Source: an uncultured Bacteroidales bacterium
GTDB lineage: Bacteria > Bacteroidota > Bacteroidia > Bacteroidales > UBA932
Assembly: GCA_947630665.1 (NCBI GenBank)
Contig: CANRID010000005.1
Coordinates: forward strand, 30,167-94,166
Direction of reading: 5' to 3'
DNA: 64,000 nt
The position numbers and the translations under genes were made by a program. Under the pieces are notes generated by a model. That model did not search any database and had not been told where the DNA came from. It worked only from the letters and a program-made list of their open reading frames with translations. The first letter of the stretch is position 1. Every line of letters begins with the position of its first letter. Positions 8,599 through 18,135 of the stretch are shown piece after piece.

Positions 8599-11094
8599 AT
8601 GTACTTATCCGATTTAAATACCGGCCAGTCGGCAATCATTATAAAAGTCCTGGGTCACGGCGGATTCCGCCGGAGGATAATGGAAATGGGATTCGTCCGC
8701 GGGAAAAAGGTAACGGTGGTGCTGAACGCCCCCTTGAAAGATCCCATCAAATACCAAATCATGGATTACGAAGTCTCCCTGCGCAGGAGCGAAGCGGCCA
8801 TGATAGAGGTACTGACGGAAGAAGAGACCCGGATACAGTCAGACGAATGCCGCGCCAGCGATGAGGCCTCAGGCCTCGACCCCCAGGATATTCTGACCGC
8901 CAAGATCAAAGAGATCAATATCGCATTGGTGGGAAACCCCAACAGCGGCAAGACCTCCCTTTTCAATGTCCTGTCGGGAGGACACGAACATGTTGGAAAT
9001 TACGGAGGTGTGACCGTAGATGCCAAAAGCGGACATTTCCGATATGGAGAATATAAATTCAATATAACGGACCTCCCCGGCACCTACGCCCTGTCGGCCT
9101 ATACGCCGGAAGAGCTTTATGTGAGGCGCCATCTGCTGGAAAAGTCCCCCGATATCATTATCAACACCGTGGTGGCTTCCAATCTGGAACGCAACCTGTA
9201 TCTCACTACCGAACTGATCGATATAAATCCCCGGATGGTGGTTGCGCTGAACATGTACGACGAACTGACCGAAAGCGGAGCCGTGCTGGACTACGGGCAT
9301 CTGGGAAAAATGCTCGGAATCCCTATGGTCCCGATAGTGGCCCGGAGCGGAAAAGGAACCGACAAATTATTAGATACGGTCATCGATGTTTATGAAAACA
9401 GGAACCCCGTCGCAAGGCATATCCATATCACTCATTCCCAGGTCATTGAAAACGAACTTTCCGCCCTCTCCCGCATCATGAAAGAGGAAGGGGCCGATCT
9501 GCCCAGAAATTTTCCGCCCCGTTACTGGGCCATGAAACTGTTGGAAGGAGATACGGAAATCGAACATCTGACCGCCAAAATCCACCCGGACCGATACCCG
9601 GAATGGAAGGGAATCCGCGATGCGGCGGCGGCACGGATCAAAAAACAGTTGGGAGAAGACCCGGAGACTGCCATGACCAATGAAAAATACGGATTTATCT
9701 CCGGAGCCCTCAAAGAGACCTTCACACCCAGCGAAAAGGAACAAAATAAAAATACGGCTATCATCGACTCCATCGTCACCCACAAGCTTTTCAGTTTTCC
9801 CATTTTCCTATTCCTGATATGGGTGATGTTCAACGCCACCTTCTCCTTAGGCGCCTATCCGCAGGAATGGATCGAGTCGTTAGTGGGACTCATCGGCTCT
9901 CTGACGGAAAGGGCCATGAGCGACGGACCTCTGAAAGACCTGTTGGTCAACGGAATTATCGGAGGCGTAGGCAGCGTGATCGTATTTCTTCCCAATATTC
10001 TGATCCTCTACTTGTTCATCTCTTTGATGGAAGACTCAGGCTACATGGCCCGGGCCGCATTCATCATGGACAAGATCATGCACAAAATAGGCCTGCACGG
10101 AAAATCCTTCATTCCCCTGATTATGGGTTTCGGATGCAACGTACCGGCCATTATTTCCTCGAGAGCCATCGAAAGCCGTACCAGCCGCCTTATCACCATC
10201 CTGATAAATCCTTTCATGTCATGCAGCGCCCGGCTGCCGGTATATATATTGATGGCCGGCACGTTTTTCCCTCATAACTCCGGACTGGCGCTCATGCTCC
10301 TGTACCTGCTCGGGATCGTAGTGGCCATTTTTACCGCCAAAATGATGCGCCGTTTCATGTTCAAAACGGACGACACCCCTTTTGTCATGGAACTTCCGCC
10401 CTACCGCGTTCCCACCCTGAACGCCACATTGCGCCACATGTGGGACAAAGGCGCACAATATCTGCGTAAAATCGGAACCGTGATCCTCCTTGCCTCCATC
10501 GTAATATGGTTCTTGAGCTACTATCCGCACTCCGCCCCGAATGAAACCGCATCCCCGGAGATCTCCGGCTTTGCCGCCGGTGCGGACGTTTCCGCAAATA
10601 TTCCGCAAAAGCCGGACACTTATTTGGAGCAGATCGGAAAATTTTGCGAGCCGGTCATGAAACCTTTGGGACTGAACTGGAAAGCAGGCGTGGCCCTGCT
10701 GTCGGGATCCGCAGCCAAAGAAATAATCGTCAGCACTTTGGGAGTACTTTCCTTTAGGGAAGAGACCGAAATGAATGCACAAGCCGCCTCATACAAGAAT
10801 GCCCTGCCCGACTATACGCCTGTCGCTCCGGACGAGTTTTCCTCCGGATCTTCCGAGGGAAGGCAGGATGACTCGGCATTATCGGAACGCCTGTTACGAT
10901 CGGGAGACTTTACCGACTGCTCCGCCGCCGCATTCATGGTGTTCGTACTACTCTATTTTCCGTGCATAGCGGCACTTGCGGCTATCGCACACGAGGCGGG
11001 CAGCTGGAAATGGGCGGCCTTTTCCATGATATACAGCACAACCGTAGCATGGATTGCCGCGTTTATTATATATAATATATGTAAAATATTTTAA
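8599..11094 (+). CDS. feoB: ferrous iron transporter, FeoA-FeoB fusion
   Basis: 831 residues. Residues 1-75 are a FeoA SH3-like domain (LSDLNTGQSAIIIKVLGHGG). FeoB follows: G domain with GNPNSGKTSLF, GNYGGVTVD, DLPGTYALSAYTPEE and NMYD; then the membrane domain with Gate motifs FGCNVPAIISSR, SCSARLPVYI and SGSAAKEIIVSTLGVL. An acidic/Ser-rich loop near residues 745-775 (FSSGSSEGRQDD) lies before the last membrane helices. It imports Fe2+ across the inner membrane. The fused form is the usual one in Bacteroidales. The Cys-rich partner follows 13 bases later. Confidence 0.95.
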   Translation: MYLSDLNTGQSAIIIKVLGHGGFRRRIMEMGFVRGKKVTVVLNAPLKDPIKYQIMDYEVSLRRSEAAMIEVLTEEETRIQSDECRASDEASGLDPQDILTAKIKEINIALVGNPNSGKTSLFNVLSGGHEHVGNYGGVTVDAKSGHFRYGEYKFNITDLPGTYALSAYTPEELYVRRHLLEKSPDIIINTVVASNLERNLYLTTELIDINPRMVVALNMYDELTESGAVLDYGHLGKMLGIPMVPIVARSGKGTDKLLDTVIDVYENRNPVARHIHITHSQVIENELSALSRIMKEEGADLPRNFPPRYWAMKLLEGDTEIEHLTAKIHPDRYPEWKGIRDAAAARIKKQLGEDPETAMTNEKYGFISGALKETFTPSEKEQNKNTAIIDSIVTHKLFSFPIFLFLIWVMFNATFSLGAYPQEWIESLVGLIGSLTERAMSDGPLKDLLVNGIIGGVGSVIVFLPNILILYLFISLMEDSGYMARAAFIMDKIMHKIGLHGKSFIPLIMGFGCNVPAIISSRAIESRTSRLITILINPFMSCSARLPVYILMAGTFFPHNSGLALMLLYLLGIVVAIFTAKMMRRFMFKTDDTPFVMELPPYRVPTLNATLRHMWDKGAQYLRKIGTVILLASIVIWFLSYYPHSAPNETASPEISGFAAGADVSANIPQKPDTYLEQIGKFCEPVMKPLGLNWKAGVALLSGSAAKEIIVSTLGVLSFREETEMNAQAASYKNALPDYTPVAPDEFSSGSSEGRQDDSALSERLLRSGDFTDCSAAAFMVFVLLYFPCIAALAAIAHEAGSWKWAAFSMIYSTTVAWIAAFIIYNICKIF

Positions 11095-11107
11095 CAGCCC
11101 CGGTTCC

Positions 11108-11284
11108 ATGACCCCCCGGATTCAAAGTATTATCGTATATCTGATAGGCGCCATAACACTGGCTATCATTCTGTTCCGTCTTTTCCGGTCCCGACGGAAA
11201 GGCGGTTCCTGTTCCGGATGCAAACTGAAGGGACATTGCCGTAAAATGCCCGGCGGGGAGTGCGAGGATTTTTTTGGCGGTTAA
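11108..11284 (+). CDS. FeoB-associated Cys-rich membrane peptide
   Basis: 58 residues: one transmembrane helix (IQSIIVYLIGAITLAIILF), a basic stretch RLFRSRRKGG, then CSGCKLKGHCRKMPGGEC, four cysteines. This matches the small Cys-rich proteins often encoded after feoB (FeoC-like or P12 family). I start at ATG 11108, after the feoB stop at 11094. A role in metal handling or complex stability is inference from position and cysteines. Confidence 0.8.
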   Translation: MTPRIQSIIVYLIGAITLAIILFRLFRSRRKGGSCSGCKLKGHCRKMPGGECEDFFGG

Positions 11285-11304
11285 CGGATTTTTGCATACT
11301 TTTG
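11273..11304 (+). promoter_or_regulatory. rpsU promoter
   Basis: -33 TTTG at 11273-11276 and -7 TACTTTTG at 11297-11304, spaced 20 bases. It overlaps the end of the Cys-rich Feo gene and gives rpsU its own transcript. Confidence 0.7.
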
Positions 11305-11317
11305 CAAGTCCAATAAA

Positions 11318-11326
11318 AAGGAGGTG
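11318..11326 (+). promoter_or_regulatory. strong Shine-Dalgarno sequence of rpsU
   Basis: AAGGAGGTG ends 8 bases before the rpsU ATG. In Flavobacterium work, Bacteroidetes ribosomes hide the anti-Shine-Dalgarno end of 16S rRNA with bS21, and rpsU itself keeps a strong site, allowing autoregulation. The same arrangement is seen here. Confidence 0.75.
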
Positions 11327-11334
11327 TTTCCAAC

Positions 11335-11526
11335 ATGATCATTGTACCGATTAAAGAAGGCGAAAATATCGAGAAAGCGTTGAAGAAATTCAAACGTAAA
11401 TTCGAAAAAACCGGCATCGTGCGCGAGCTCAGGAACAGGAAGACTTTCGTTAAAAAATCCGTAAAAAGACGTGATGAAATCAAGAAAGCGATTTACGTAC
11501 AACACCTGCAGATGAACGAAGAATAA
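11335..11526 (+). CDS. rpsU: 30S ribosomal protein bS21
   Basis: 63 residues, very basic (KKFKRKFEKTGIVRELRNRK), the normal length of bS21. It binds the 30S platform next to the 3' end of 16S rRNA. It has its own promoter, a strong Shine-Dalgarno sequence and a strong terminator, so it is a monocistronic unit between the iron transporter and hutU. Confidence 0.95.
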   Translation: MIIVPIKEGENIEKALKKFKRKFEKTGIVRELRNRKTFVKKSVKRRDEIKKAIYVQHLQMNEE

Positions 11527-11562
11527 TTTTGTAGAAACTCTATAGAATTGAAATAAAAGTCC

Positions 11563-11612
11563 AAGGGGATGACCAAAAGTCAGCAATGATTTAAAAGGTC
11601 GTCCCCTTTTTT
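11563..11612 (+). terminator. rho-independent terminator after rpsU
   Basis: AAGGGGATGACC (11563-11574) pairs with GGTCGTCCCCTT (11597-11608), 12 pairs including one G-U, followed by TTTT. Confidence 0.85.
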
Positions 11613-11683
11613 CATTCCTTTCCGTGAAGCCGGCCGTGTTGCGTTTTCAAATGCCCGATTCCCGGAATCCCGGTTCCGGCCGC

Positions 11684-11714
11684 TTTGCAAATCCGGAGTT
11701 TTATCCTAAATTTG
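11684..11714 (+). promoter_or_regulatory. hutU promoter
   Basis: -33 TTTG at 11684-11687 and -7 TAAATTTG at 11707-11714, spaced 19 bases, about 37 bases before the hutU start. Confidence 0.7.
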
Positions 11715-11750
11715 TAAAATCCGTTATTTTAAAGTTAAAACCGCAACGAT

Positions 11751-13751
11751 ATGGATAATTTTAAAGAAACCGTTTGCGAAGGAATTCCCAAGGTACTTCC
11801 CGAGCCGAAACCTTACGACCCCGATATCAATCATGCGCCCAAGAGAAAGGACATTCTGACGAAAGAAGAAAAAAGACTCGCCCTGAAAAACGCGCTGAGA
11901 TACTTTCCACGGGAACAACATGCAGTGCTGGCCCCCGAATTCGCCCGGGAACTGGAAGAGTACGGAAGGATCTATATGTACCGGCTGCGGCCGGATTATA
12001 AAATCAGTGCGAGATCCATTTACGATTATCCGCACAAATCCCTCCAAGCTGCCGCCATTATGCTGATGATCAACAATAATTTAGACAATGCCGTGGCGCA
12101 GCATCCCCATGAACTTATCACGTACGGAGGCAACGGGGCGGTTTTTCAAAATTGGGCCCAGTACCGGCTGACGATGAAGTACCTGTCAGAAATGACCGAT
12201 GAACAGACGCTGGTCCTTTATTCCGGACACCCGTTAGGATTGTTCCCCTCCCATAAAAACGCGCCGCGGGTAGTGATAACCAACGGGATGGTAATCCCCA
12301 ATTATTCGAGTCCCGACCATTGGGAGAAATTCAATGCACTGGGAGTTTCGCAATACGGACAGATGACGGCCGGCTCCTTTATGTATATCGGTCCGCAGGG
12401 AATCGTACACGGCACTACCATTACCATATTGAACGCCGCACGGATGCACGGCAGTCCGGATATCGGAGGCAAAGTCTTCGTAAGCTCCGGATTAGGCGGC
12501 ATGTCGGGAGCCCAGCCCAAGGCTGCGGTAATCGCAGGCGTAGTAGGAGTCGTTGCGGAAATAAACGAAAAAGCAATCCGGACCCGGTACTCTCAGGGAT
12601 GGGTGGATGAAGTATATGATGATCTGGATCTCCTGATCCGGCGCATCCGGAAAGCCAGCAGCGGAAAAGAAGCCGTATCGTTGGCTTACCACGGAAATAT
12701 CGTGGACCTGTGGGAGCGGCTTGCGGAAGAGGACATGCACGTGGATTTAGGATCGGACCAGACCTCGCTGCACAATCCATGGGCCGGGGGATATTATCCG
12801 GCAGGATATTCTTTTGAAGAAAGCAACGAGATGATGGTCCGGGACCCGGAAAAATTCAAAGCCTGCGTACAGGAGAGCCTGCGCCGGCAGGTGGCCGCCA
12901 TCAACAAATTGACTGCCAAAGGAATGTATTTCTTCGACTACGGGAACGCCTTCCTGTTGGAAGCTTCCCGGGCGGGAGCTGATATTCTGTCGGGACCCGA
13001 CGGAAAATTCAGATATCCTTCCTATGTCCAGGATATCATGGGACCGCTCTATTTCGATTACGGATTCGGGCCGTACCGCTGGGTCTGCACTTCTTCCGAT
13101 CCCCGGGATCTGGAATGTACGGACCGGTTGGCCGCCCAAGTGCTGGAAGAGATTATGGAGACCGCTCCGGACGAAATAAAACCGCAGCTGGCCGACAATA
13201 TCCATTGGATAAAAGAAGCGGGGAAAAATAAAATGGTGGTAGGCTCCCAGGCCCGCATCCTCTATGCGGATGCGGAAGGCCGCACTAAAATCGCACTGGC
13301 CATGAACCGCGCCATACGGGAAGGAAAAGTAAGCGCGCCTATAGTATTGGGCAGGGATCATCACGATGTCTCCGGCACCGATTCCCCTTACAGAGAAACT
13401 TCCAATATCTATGACGGGTCTTGCTTTACGGCTGATATGGCCGTCCAGAACGTCATAGGGGATTCCTTCCGGGGAGCCACGTGGGTTTCTTTGCATAACG
13501 GAGGCGGAGTAGGCTGGGGAGAAGTAATCAACGGAGGGTTCGGAATGGTAATAGACGGCTCCGAAGAGTCGGACCGGAAAATCAGAAACATGCTTTTCTG
13601 GGACGTAAACAACGGAATCGCACGGCGGAGCTGGGCCCGCAACAAAGGCGCCCTGTTCGCTATCCGCAGGGAAATGGAACGGACCCCGGAACTGCGGGTC
13701 ACCTTGCCCAATCCGGCAGACGATGAATTGATCGAAAAGACCATACAATAA
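11751..13751 (+). CDS. hutU: urocanate hydratase
   Basis: 666 residues. It hydrates urocanate to imidazolonepropionate in histidine breakdown, using tightly bound NAD+. Seen: YGGNGAVFQNWAQYRL, YSGHPLGLFPSH, GLGGMSGAQPKAAVIAG (dinucleotide-binding loop), SSDPRDLECTDRLA and NGGGVGWGEVINGGFG. It is about 110 residues longer than the Pseudomonas enzyme, as is usual for the Bacteroidetes form. No hutH, hutI or ftcD lies next to it, so the rest of the pathway must be elsewhere. It is followed after 154 bases by mutA. Confidence 0.95.
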   Translation: MDNFKETVCEGIPKVLPEPKPYDPDINHAPKRKDILTKEEKRLALKNALRYFPREQHAVLAPEFARELEEYGRIYMYRLRPDYKISARSIYDYPHKSLQAAAIMLMINNNLDNAVAQHPHELITYGGNGAVFQNWAQYRLTMKYLSEMTDEQTLVLYSGHPLGLFPSHKNAPRVVITNGMVIPNYSSPDHWEKFNALGVSQYGQMTAGSFMYIGPQGIVHGTTITILNAARMHGSPDIGGKVFVSSGLGGMSGAQPKAAVIAGVVGVVAEINEKAIRTRYSQGWVDEVYDDLDLLIRRIRKASSGKEAVSLAYHGNIVDLWERLAEEDMHVDLGSDQTSLHNPWAGGYYPAGYSFEESNEMMVRDPEKFKACVQESLRRQVAAINKLTAKGMYFFDYGNAFLLEASRAGADILSGPDGKFRYPSYVQDIMGPLYFDYGFGPYRWVCTSSDPRDLECTDRLAAQVLEEIMETAPDEIKPQLADNIHWIKEAGKNKMVVGSQARILYADAEGRTKIALAMNRAIREGKVSAPIVLGRDHHDVSGTDSPYRETSNIYDGSCFTADMAVQNVIGDSFRGATWVSLHNGGGVGWGEVINGGFGMVIDGSEESDRKIRNMLFWDVNNGIARRSWARNKGALFAIRREMERTPELRVTLPNPADDELIEKTIQ

Positions 13752-13853
13752 ATACGAAATGCCTGAGCCTGCTTTTGGTATAAGTAATCGAGCGAATGAA
13801 GAGGTTTTTGATCATATCCACAACAAAGGACATGATTTATCGGAAAGAATTCT

Positions 13854-13861
13854 TATTTTTG
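13854..13861 (+). promoter_or_regulatory. mutA -7 element
   Basis: TATTTTTG fits TAnnTTTG and lies 44 bases before mutA. The -33 element is not clear. Confidence 0.45.
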
Positions 13862-13905
13862 CAAGATAAAGATTTACAACATCCATTCATATTAAAAACA
13901 AAAAT

Positions 13906-15771
13906 ATGGCAGAAAAATTATTTGCTGAGTTTCCGCCTGTTTCCACCCAACAATGGGAAGAGGTGATTACTAAAGACTTAAAGGGCGCCGACTACGAAAA
14001 AAAACTCGTTTGGAGAACACAGGAAGGCTTCTCCGTACGCCCTTATTATCGTGCCGAAAATTTGAAAGATCTGAAACATCTGGGAACGGCTCCCGGTTGT
14101 TTTCCGTTTGTAAGGGGCACCAAAGATAATAACGACTGGCTTATCCGTCAGGACTATTGTGCCTGCGAAGGCGACTACGCCCATGCGAATGCACAGGCGC
14201 TGGACGGTCTGAAAAAAGGAGTTACCGCCGTAGGCTTTTGCGTGGACGGTAAAAAACCGATCGGCAAAGCCGATATGGAAACCCTTCTCAAAGGCATAGA
14301 CTTAAGCAAGACGGAAGTGAATTTTACGGATTGCTGCTGCGCCGCTCCGGAAATCATCGGATCTTTCCTGAGCGTAGTCAAAGCACAGGGAGTAAAACCG
14401 GAAGAGGTAAAGGCTTCCTTCGATTTCGACCCGCTGAGGGTTCTCAACCAGACCGGTGCGTTCTGCTCCGACAAATCCATGGACCAGCTGAAAGACTGCG
14501 TGGAAGCCGTAAAAGATTATCCGGGAATCCGGGTAATAGGTGTAGAGGCCTACTCTTTCAACGATGCAGGCGCGAGCATTTCCCAGGAATTGGGATTCGG
14601 TTTAGCCATGGGCAGCGAATATATCAACAAATTAACGGAAATGGGTCTTACTGCGGATGAAGCTGCAAAAAGGATCAAATTCACTTTCTCCGTAGGCTCC
14701 GCCTATTTCATGGAAGTGGCCAAATTCCGCGCCGCACGCATGTTATGGGCCAATATCGTAAAAGCATACGGGGCTCAGAAAGAATGCTCCCTGAAGATGA
14801 AAGTCCATGCCGTTACCAGTGAGTGGAACCAGACGGTTTACGACCCTTACGTAAACATGCTCCGGGGTACTACCGAAGCGATGAGCGCGGCAATCGCCGG
14901 CATCGATTCGTTGGAAGTGCTTCCGTTCGATTATGCTTTCCGGGCTCCGGGAGAATTCAGCAACCGTATCGCAAGAAACGTGCAGATCATTCTGAAAGAA
15001 GAGAGTCATTTCGATAAGGTGGTGGATCCGTCCGCCGGCTCTTATTTCATCGAGAACCTCACCGAATCCATCGCAGAAGCTGCCTGGGCCTTATTTACCA
15101 AAGTAGAGGAAATGGGCGGATACGTGGCCGCATTTAAAGCCGGATTCATCCAGAACGCCATTAAGGAAACATCCTCCAAGAGAGATAAAAACATCGCTAC
15201 CCGTCGCGAGACCATTTTAGGGTCCAACCAATACCCTAACTTTACGGAAGTGGCGGACAAAGATATAACCAAAGAGATCGTTACACGCAAACCCGCTCCA
15301 CAGGTAAGCGGTAATATGATCGGGCAGCCGTTAGAAAAATACAGGGGCGCACAGGCTTTCGAAGCCATGCGTTTCGCGACAGACAAGAGCGGCAAAAAAC
15401 CGGTCGCCTTCATGGTAACCTACGGGAACTTGGCCATGTGCCGCGCCAGAGCGCAGTTCTCCTGCAATTTCTTTGCGGTAGCGGGTTTCAAGGTGGTGGA
15501 CAACAACCGTTTCTCAACACCTGAAGAAGGGGTGAAAGCCGCCCTCGAAGCAAAAGCCGATATCATAGTGGCATGTTCTTCCGATGACGAGTATGCGGAT
15601 ACCGTACCGCAGATCGCGCAGCTGGCAGACGGCAAGGCCATCGTAGTGGTAGCCGGCGACCCGGCCTGCAAAGAGGACCTGATGTCCAAAGGCATTACCA
15701 ATTTCATCAATGTAAAGAGCAACGTGCTCGAGACCTTGAAAGAATACCAGGCGAAACTGGGTATCAAATAA
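13906..15771 (+). CDS. mutA: methylmalonyl-CoA mutase small subunit
   Basis: 621 residues, the non-catalytic beta subunit of the adenosylcobalamin-dependent mutase. It keeps the TIM-barrel and flavodoxin-like folds (FSVGSAYFMEVAKFRAARMLWANIV; VDPSAGSYFIENLTESIA), but the C-terminal domain lacks the cobalamin-ligating DxHxxG motif, as expected for this subunit. It pairs with mutB, 93 bases downstream, for succinyl-CoA/methylmalonyl-CoA interconversion in propionate formation from succinate. Confidence 0.95.
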   Translation: MAEKLFAEFPPVSTQQWEEVITKDLKGADYEKKLVWRTQEGFSVRPYYRAENLKDLKHLGTAPGCFPFVRGTKDNNDWLIRQDYCACEGDYAHANAQALDGLKKGVTAVGFCVDGKKPIGKADMETLLKGIDLSKTEVNFTDCCCAAPEIIGSFLSVVKAQGVKPEEVKASFDFDPLRVLNQTGAFCSDKSMDQLKDCVEAVKDYPGIRVIGVEAYSFNDAGASISQELGFGLAMGSEYINKLTEMGLTADEAAKRIKFTFSVGSAYFMEVAKFRAARMLWANIVKAYGAQKECSLKMKVHAVTSEWNQTVYDPYVNMLRGTTEAMSAAIAGIDSLEVLPFDYAFRAPGEFSNRIARNVQIILKEESHFDKVVDPSAGSYFIENLTESIAEAAWALFTKVEEMGGYVAAFKAGFIQNAIKETSSKRDKNIATRRETILGSNQYPNFTEVADKDITKEIVTRKPAPQVSGNMIGQPLEKYRGAQAFEAMRFATDKSGKKPVAFMVTYGNLAMCRARAQFSCNFFAVAGFKVVDNNRFSTPEEGVKAALEAKADIIVACSSDDEYADTVPQIAQLADGKAIVVVAGDPACKEDLMSKGITNFINVKSNVLETLKEYQAKLGIK

Positions 15772-15864
15772 CCGGTCTCCCGACAATTTTATTTTCAATA
15801 ATCAAATTAAAATCGTCCGGAATACAAAAAAGGGCGATGACAAAATTTTAAAAGACAATTTAAT

Positions 15865-17991
15865 ATGCGTCCGAAATTTTCAGAACTAAAATATAAGGGA
15901 GATGCCGCCTGCGGCCGACAGGAAAACAGCGAGTGGCTGACACCCGAAAAGATAGTTGTAAAAACGAATTACAACGAATCCGACCTGGAAGGCATGGAGC
16001 ACCTGAATTATGCCGCCGGCATCGCTCCGTTCCTCAGGGGTCCTTACAGCACCATGTATGTAATGAAACCATGGACTATCCGCCAGTATGCAGGCTTCTC
16101 CACGGCAGAAGAATCCAACGCCTTTTACAGAAGGAACTTAGCCGCCGGGCAGAAAGGTCTGTCGGTGGCATTCGACCTGGCGACTCACCGCGGATACGAT
16201 GCGGATCACCCGCGCGTAGTGGGAGACGTCGGAAAAGCGGGAGTAAGCATTTGCAGCGTGGAGGATATGAAGATTCTGTTCGACCAGATTCCGCTCAATA
16301 AAATGTCAGTATCCATGACCATGAACGGCGCCGTTCTGCCGGTTATGGCTTTCTATATCGTTGCGGGCTTGGAGCAAGGCGCCAAACTGGAAGAAATGGC
16401 CGGAACCATCCAAAACGATATCCTGAAAGAATTCATGGTGCGCAACACCTACATTTATCCGCCTGAATTTTCCATGAGGATTATCGGGGATATTTTCGCA
16501 TATACGTCCAAGTACATGCCTAAATTCAATTCCATTTCCATCTCCGGATACCACATGCAGGAAGCCGGCGCCACCAACGACATCGAAATGGCTTATACGC
16601 TGGCCGACGGACTGGAATACCTCCGGACCGGTATCAAGGCAGGCATCTCGGTAGATGCATTCGCTCCGCGGCTCTCATTCTTCTGGGCTATCGGGATGAA
16701 TCATTTTATGGAAATCGCAAAAATGCGTGCAGCCCGCATGATCTGGGCCAAATTGGTAAAACAGTTCAATCCGCAAAATCCTAAATCATTATCTCTGCGT
16801 ACGCATTGCCAGACTTCCGGCTGGTCTCTGACCGAACAGGATCCGTTCAATAACGTAGCCAGAACCTGTATCGAAGCCATGGGAGCGGCGCTGGGACATA
16901 CCCAGTCATTGCATACCAACGCATTGGACGAAGCCATCGCGCTGCCTACCGACTTTTCCGCACGTATTGCACGTAATACCCAGATTTATATTCAGGAAGA
17001 GACCAATGTCACCCGTTCCATCGACCCATGGGCAGGTTCCTATTATATCGAGTCGCTTACCAACGACCTGGCACACAAAGCATGGGAACATATCCAGGAA
17101 GTGGAGAAATTGGGAGGTATGGCCAAAGCCATCGAGACCGGTATTCCAAAACTGAGAATCGAAGAAGCGGCCGCACGCAAACAGGCCCGCATAGACTCCG
17201 GCGAGGATACGATCGTGGGTATAAATAAATATCGTTTGGAGAAAGAAGATCCTATAGAGATTCTGGATATCGACAACACCAAAGTACGGGAATCCCAGAT
17301 CAAGAGGCTGAAGGAACTCCGCGCCAACCGGGACGATGCCAAGGTTCAGCAATGCCTGGCCGCCATAACGGAAGCCGTAAGGAACAAGACCGGCAACCTG
17401 CTGGAACTGGCGGTAGAAGCTGCCAAAGCCCGTGCCTCTTTAGGAGAAATTTCAGATGCCTGCGAAGCCGTAGTAGGAAGATATAAAGCTGTTATCCGTA
17501 TGAATACAGGTGTTTATTCCTCAGAAGTCAAAAATGATTCTGAATTTGAAAAAGCCAAAGAAATGGTAGCGCAGTTCGCCAAGAAAGAAGGACGCCAGCC
17601 GCGCATCATGATCGCCAAATTAGGCCAGGACGGCCATGACCGGGGCGCCAAGGTTGTAGCGACCGGCTACGCCGATTGCGGTTTCGATGTAGATATGGGG
17701 CCGTTGTTCCAGACTCCGGAAGAAGCCGCCAAACAAGCCGTAGAGAATGATGTGCACGTAGTAGGCGTATCCTCTCTTGCTGCCGGACACAAAACCTTGG
17801 TTCCGCAGATTGTGAACGAGCTGAAGAAACTGGGAAGGGAAGATATCATCGTCATTGCGGGCGGTGTGATTCCGGCTCAAGATTACGATATTCTTTACAA
17901 AGCGGGCGCAGCAGCCATATTCGGACCGGGTACTCCTATCGCCCAGGCCGCCATCAAAATCATGGAAATGCTGATGCAGAAATTCGACTGA
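15865..17991 (+). CDS. mutB: methylmalonyl-CoA mutase large subunit
   Basis: 708 residues, the catalytic alpha subunit. Seen: substrate-site [51 protein letters not shown], and the cobalamin-binding DGHDRG within [13 protein letters not shown] (about residue 590), where His ligates cobalt. Partner of mutA just upstream. A terminator follows at once, closing a two-gene operon. No meaB-type chaperone or epimerase gene is adjacent. Confidence 0.96.
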   Translation: MRPKFSELKYKGDAACGRQENSEWLTPEKIVVKTNYNESDLEGMEHLNYAAGIAPFLRGPYSTMYVMKPWTIRQYAGFSTAEESNAFYRRNLAAGQKGLSVAFDLATHRGYDADHPRVVGDVGKAGVSICSVEDMKILFDQIPLNKMSVSMTMNGAVLPVMAFYIVAGLEQGAKLEEMAGTIQNDILKEFMVRNTYIYPPEFSMRIIGDIFAYTSKYMPKFNSISISGYHMQEAGATNDIEMAYTLADGLEYLRTGIKAGISVDAFAPRLSFFWAIGMNHFMEIAKMRAARMIWAKLVKQFNPQNPKSLSLRTHCQTSGWSLTEQDPFNNVARTCIEAMGAALGHTQSLHTNALDEAIALPTDFSARIARNTQIYIQEETNVTRSIDPWAGSYYIESLTNDLAHKAWEHIQEVEKLGGMAKAIETGIPKLRIEEAAARKQARIDSGEDTIVGINKYRLEKEDPIEILDIDNTKVRESQIKRLKELRANRDDAKVQQCLAAITEAVRNKTGNLLELAVEAAKARASLGEISDACEAVVGRYKAVIRMNTGVYSSEVKNDSEFEKAKEMVAQFAKKEGRQPRIMIAKLGQDGHDRGAKVVATGYADCGFDVDMGPLFQTPEEAAKQAVENDVHVVGVSSLAAGHKTLVPQIVNELKKLGREDIIVIAGGVIPAQDYDILYKAGAAAIFGPGTPIAQAAIKIMEMLMQKFD

Positions 17992-18010
17992 TCCGCTTAC
18001 TTGCGATAAA

Positions 18011-18050
18011 AAAGGCTGACTGACAATCAAATGTCATTCAGCCTTTTTTG
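18011..18050 (+). terminator. terminator after mutB
   Basis: AAAGGCTGACTGACA (18011-18025) pairs with TGTCATTCAGCCTTT (18032-18046) with one mismatch, then a T-run. Confidence 0.85.
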
Positions 18051-18070
18051 TTCTTCAAGGGGTTGGTTTA

Positions 18071-18105
18071 AAAAGAAAGAGCCCGGACGATACCGGACTC
18101 TTTCT
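18071..18105 (-). terminator. terminator of the converging lipoprotein gene
   Basis: A 13-base stem (18074-18086 with 18093-18105, one mismatch, loop of 6) is followed on the minus strand by a T-run at 18074-18071. It closes the lipoprotein transcript that converges on mutB. Confidence 0.7.
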
Positions 18106-18135
18106 ATAATGCCAACCCGGATAACCGGGTAAAAT

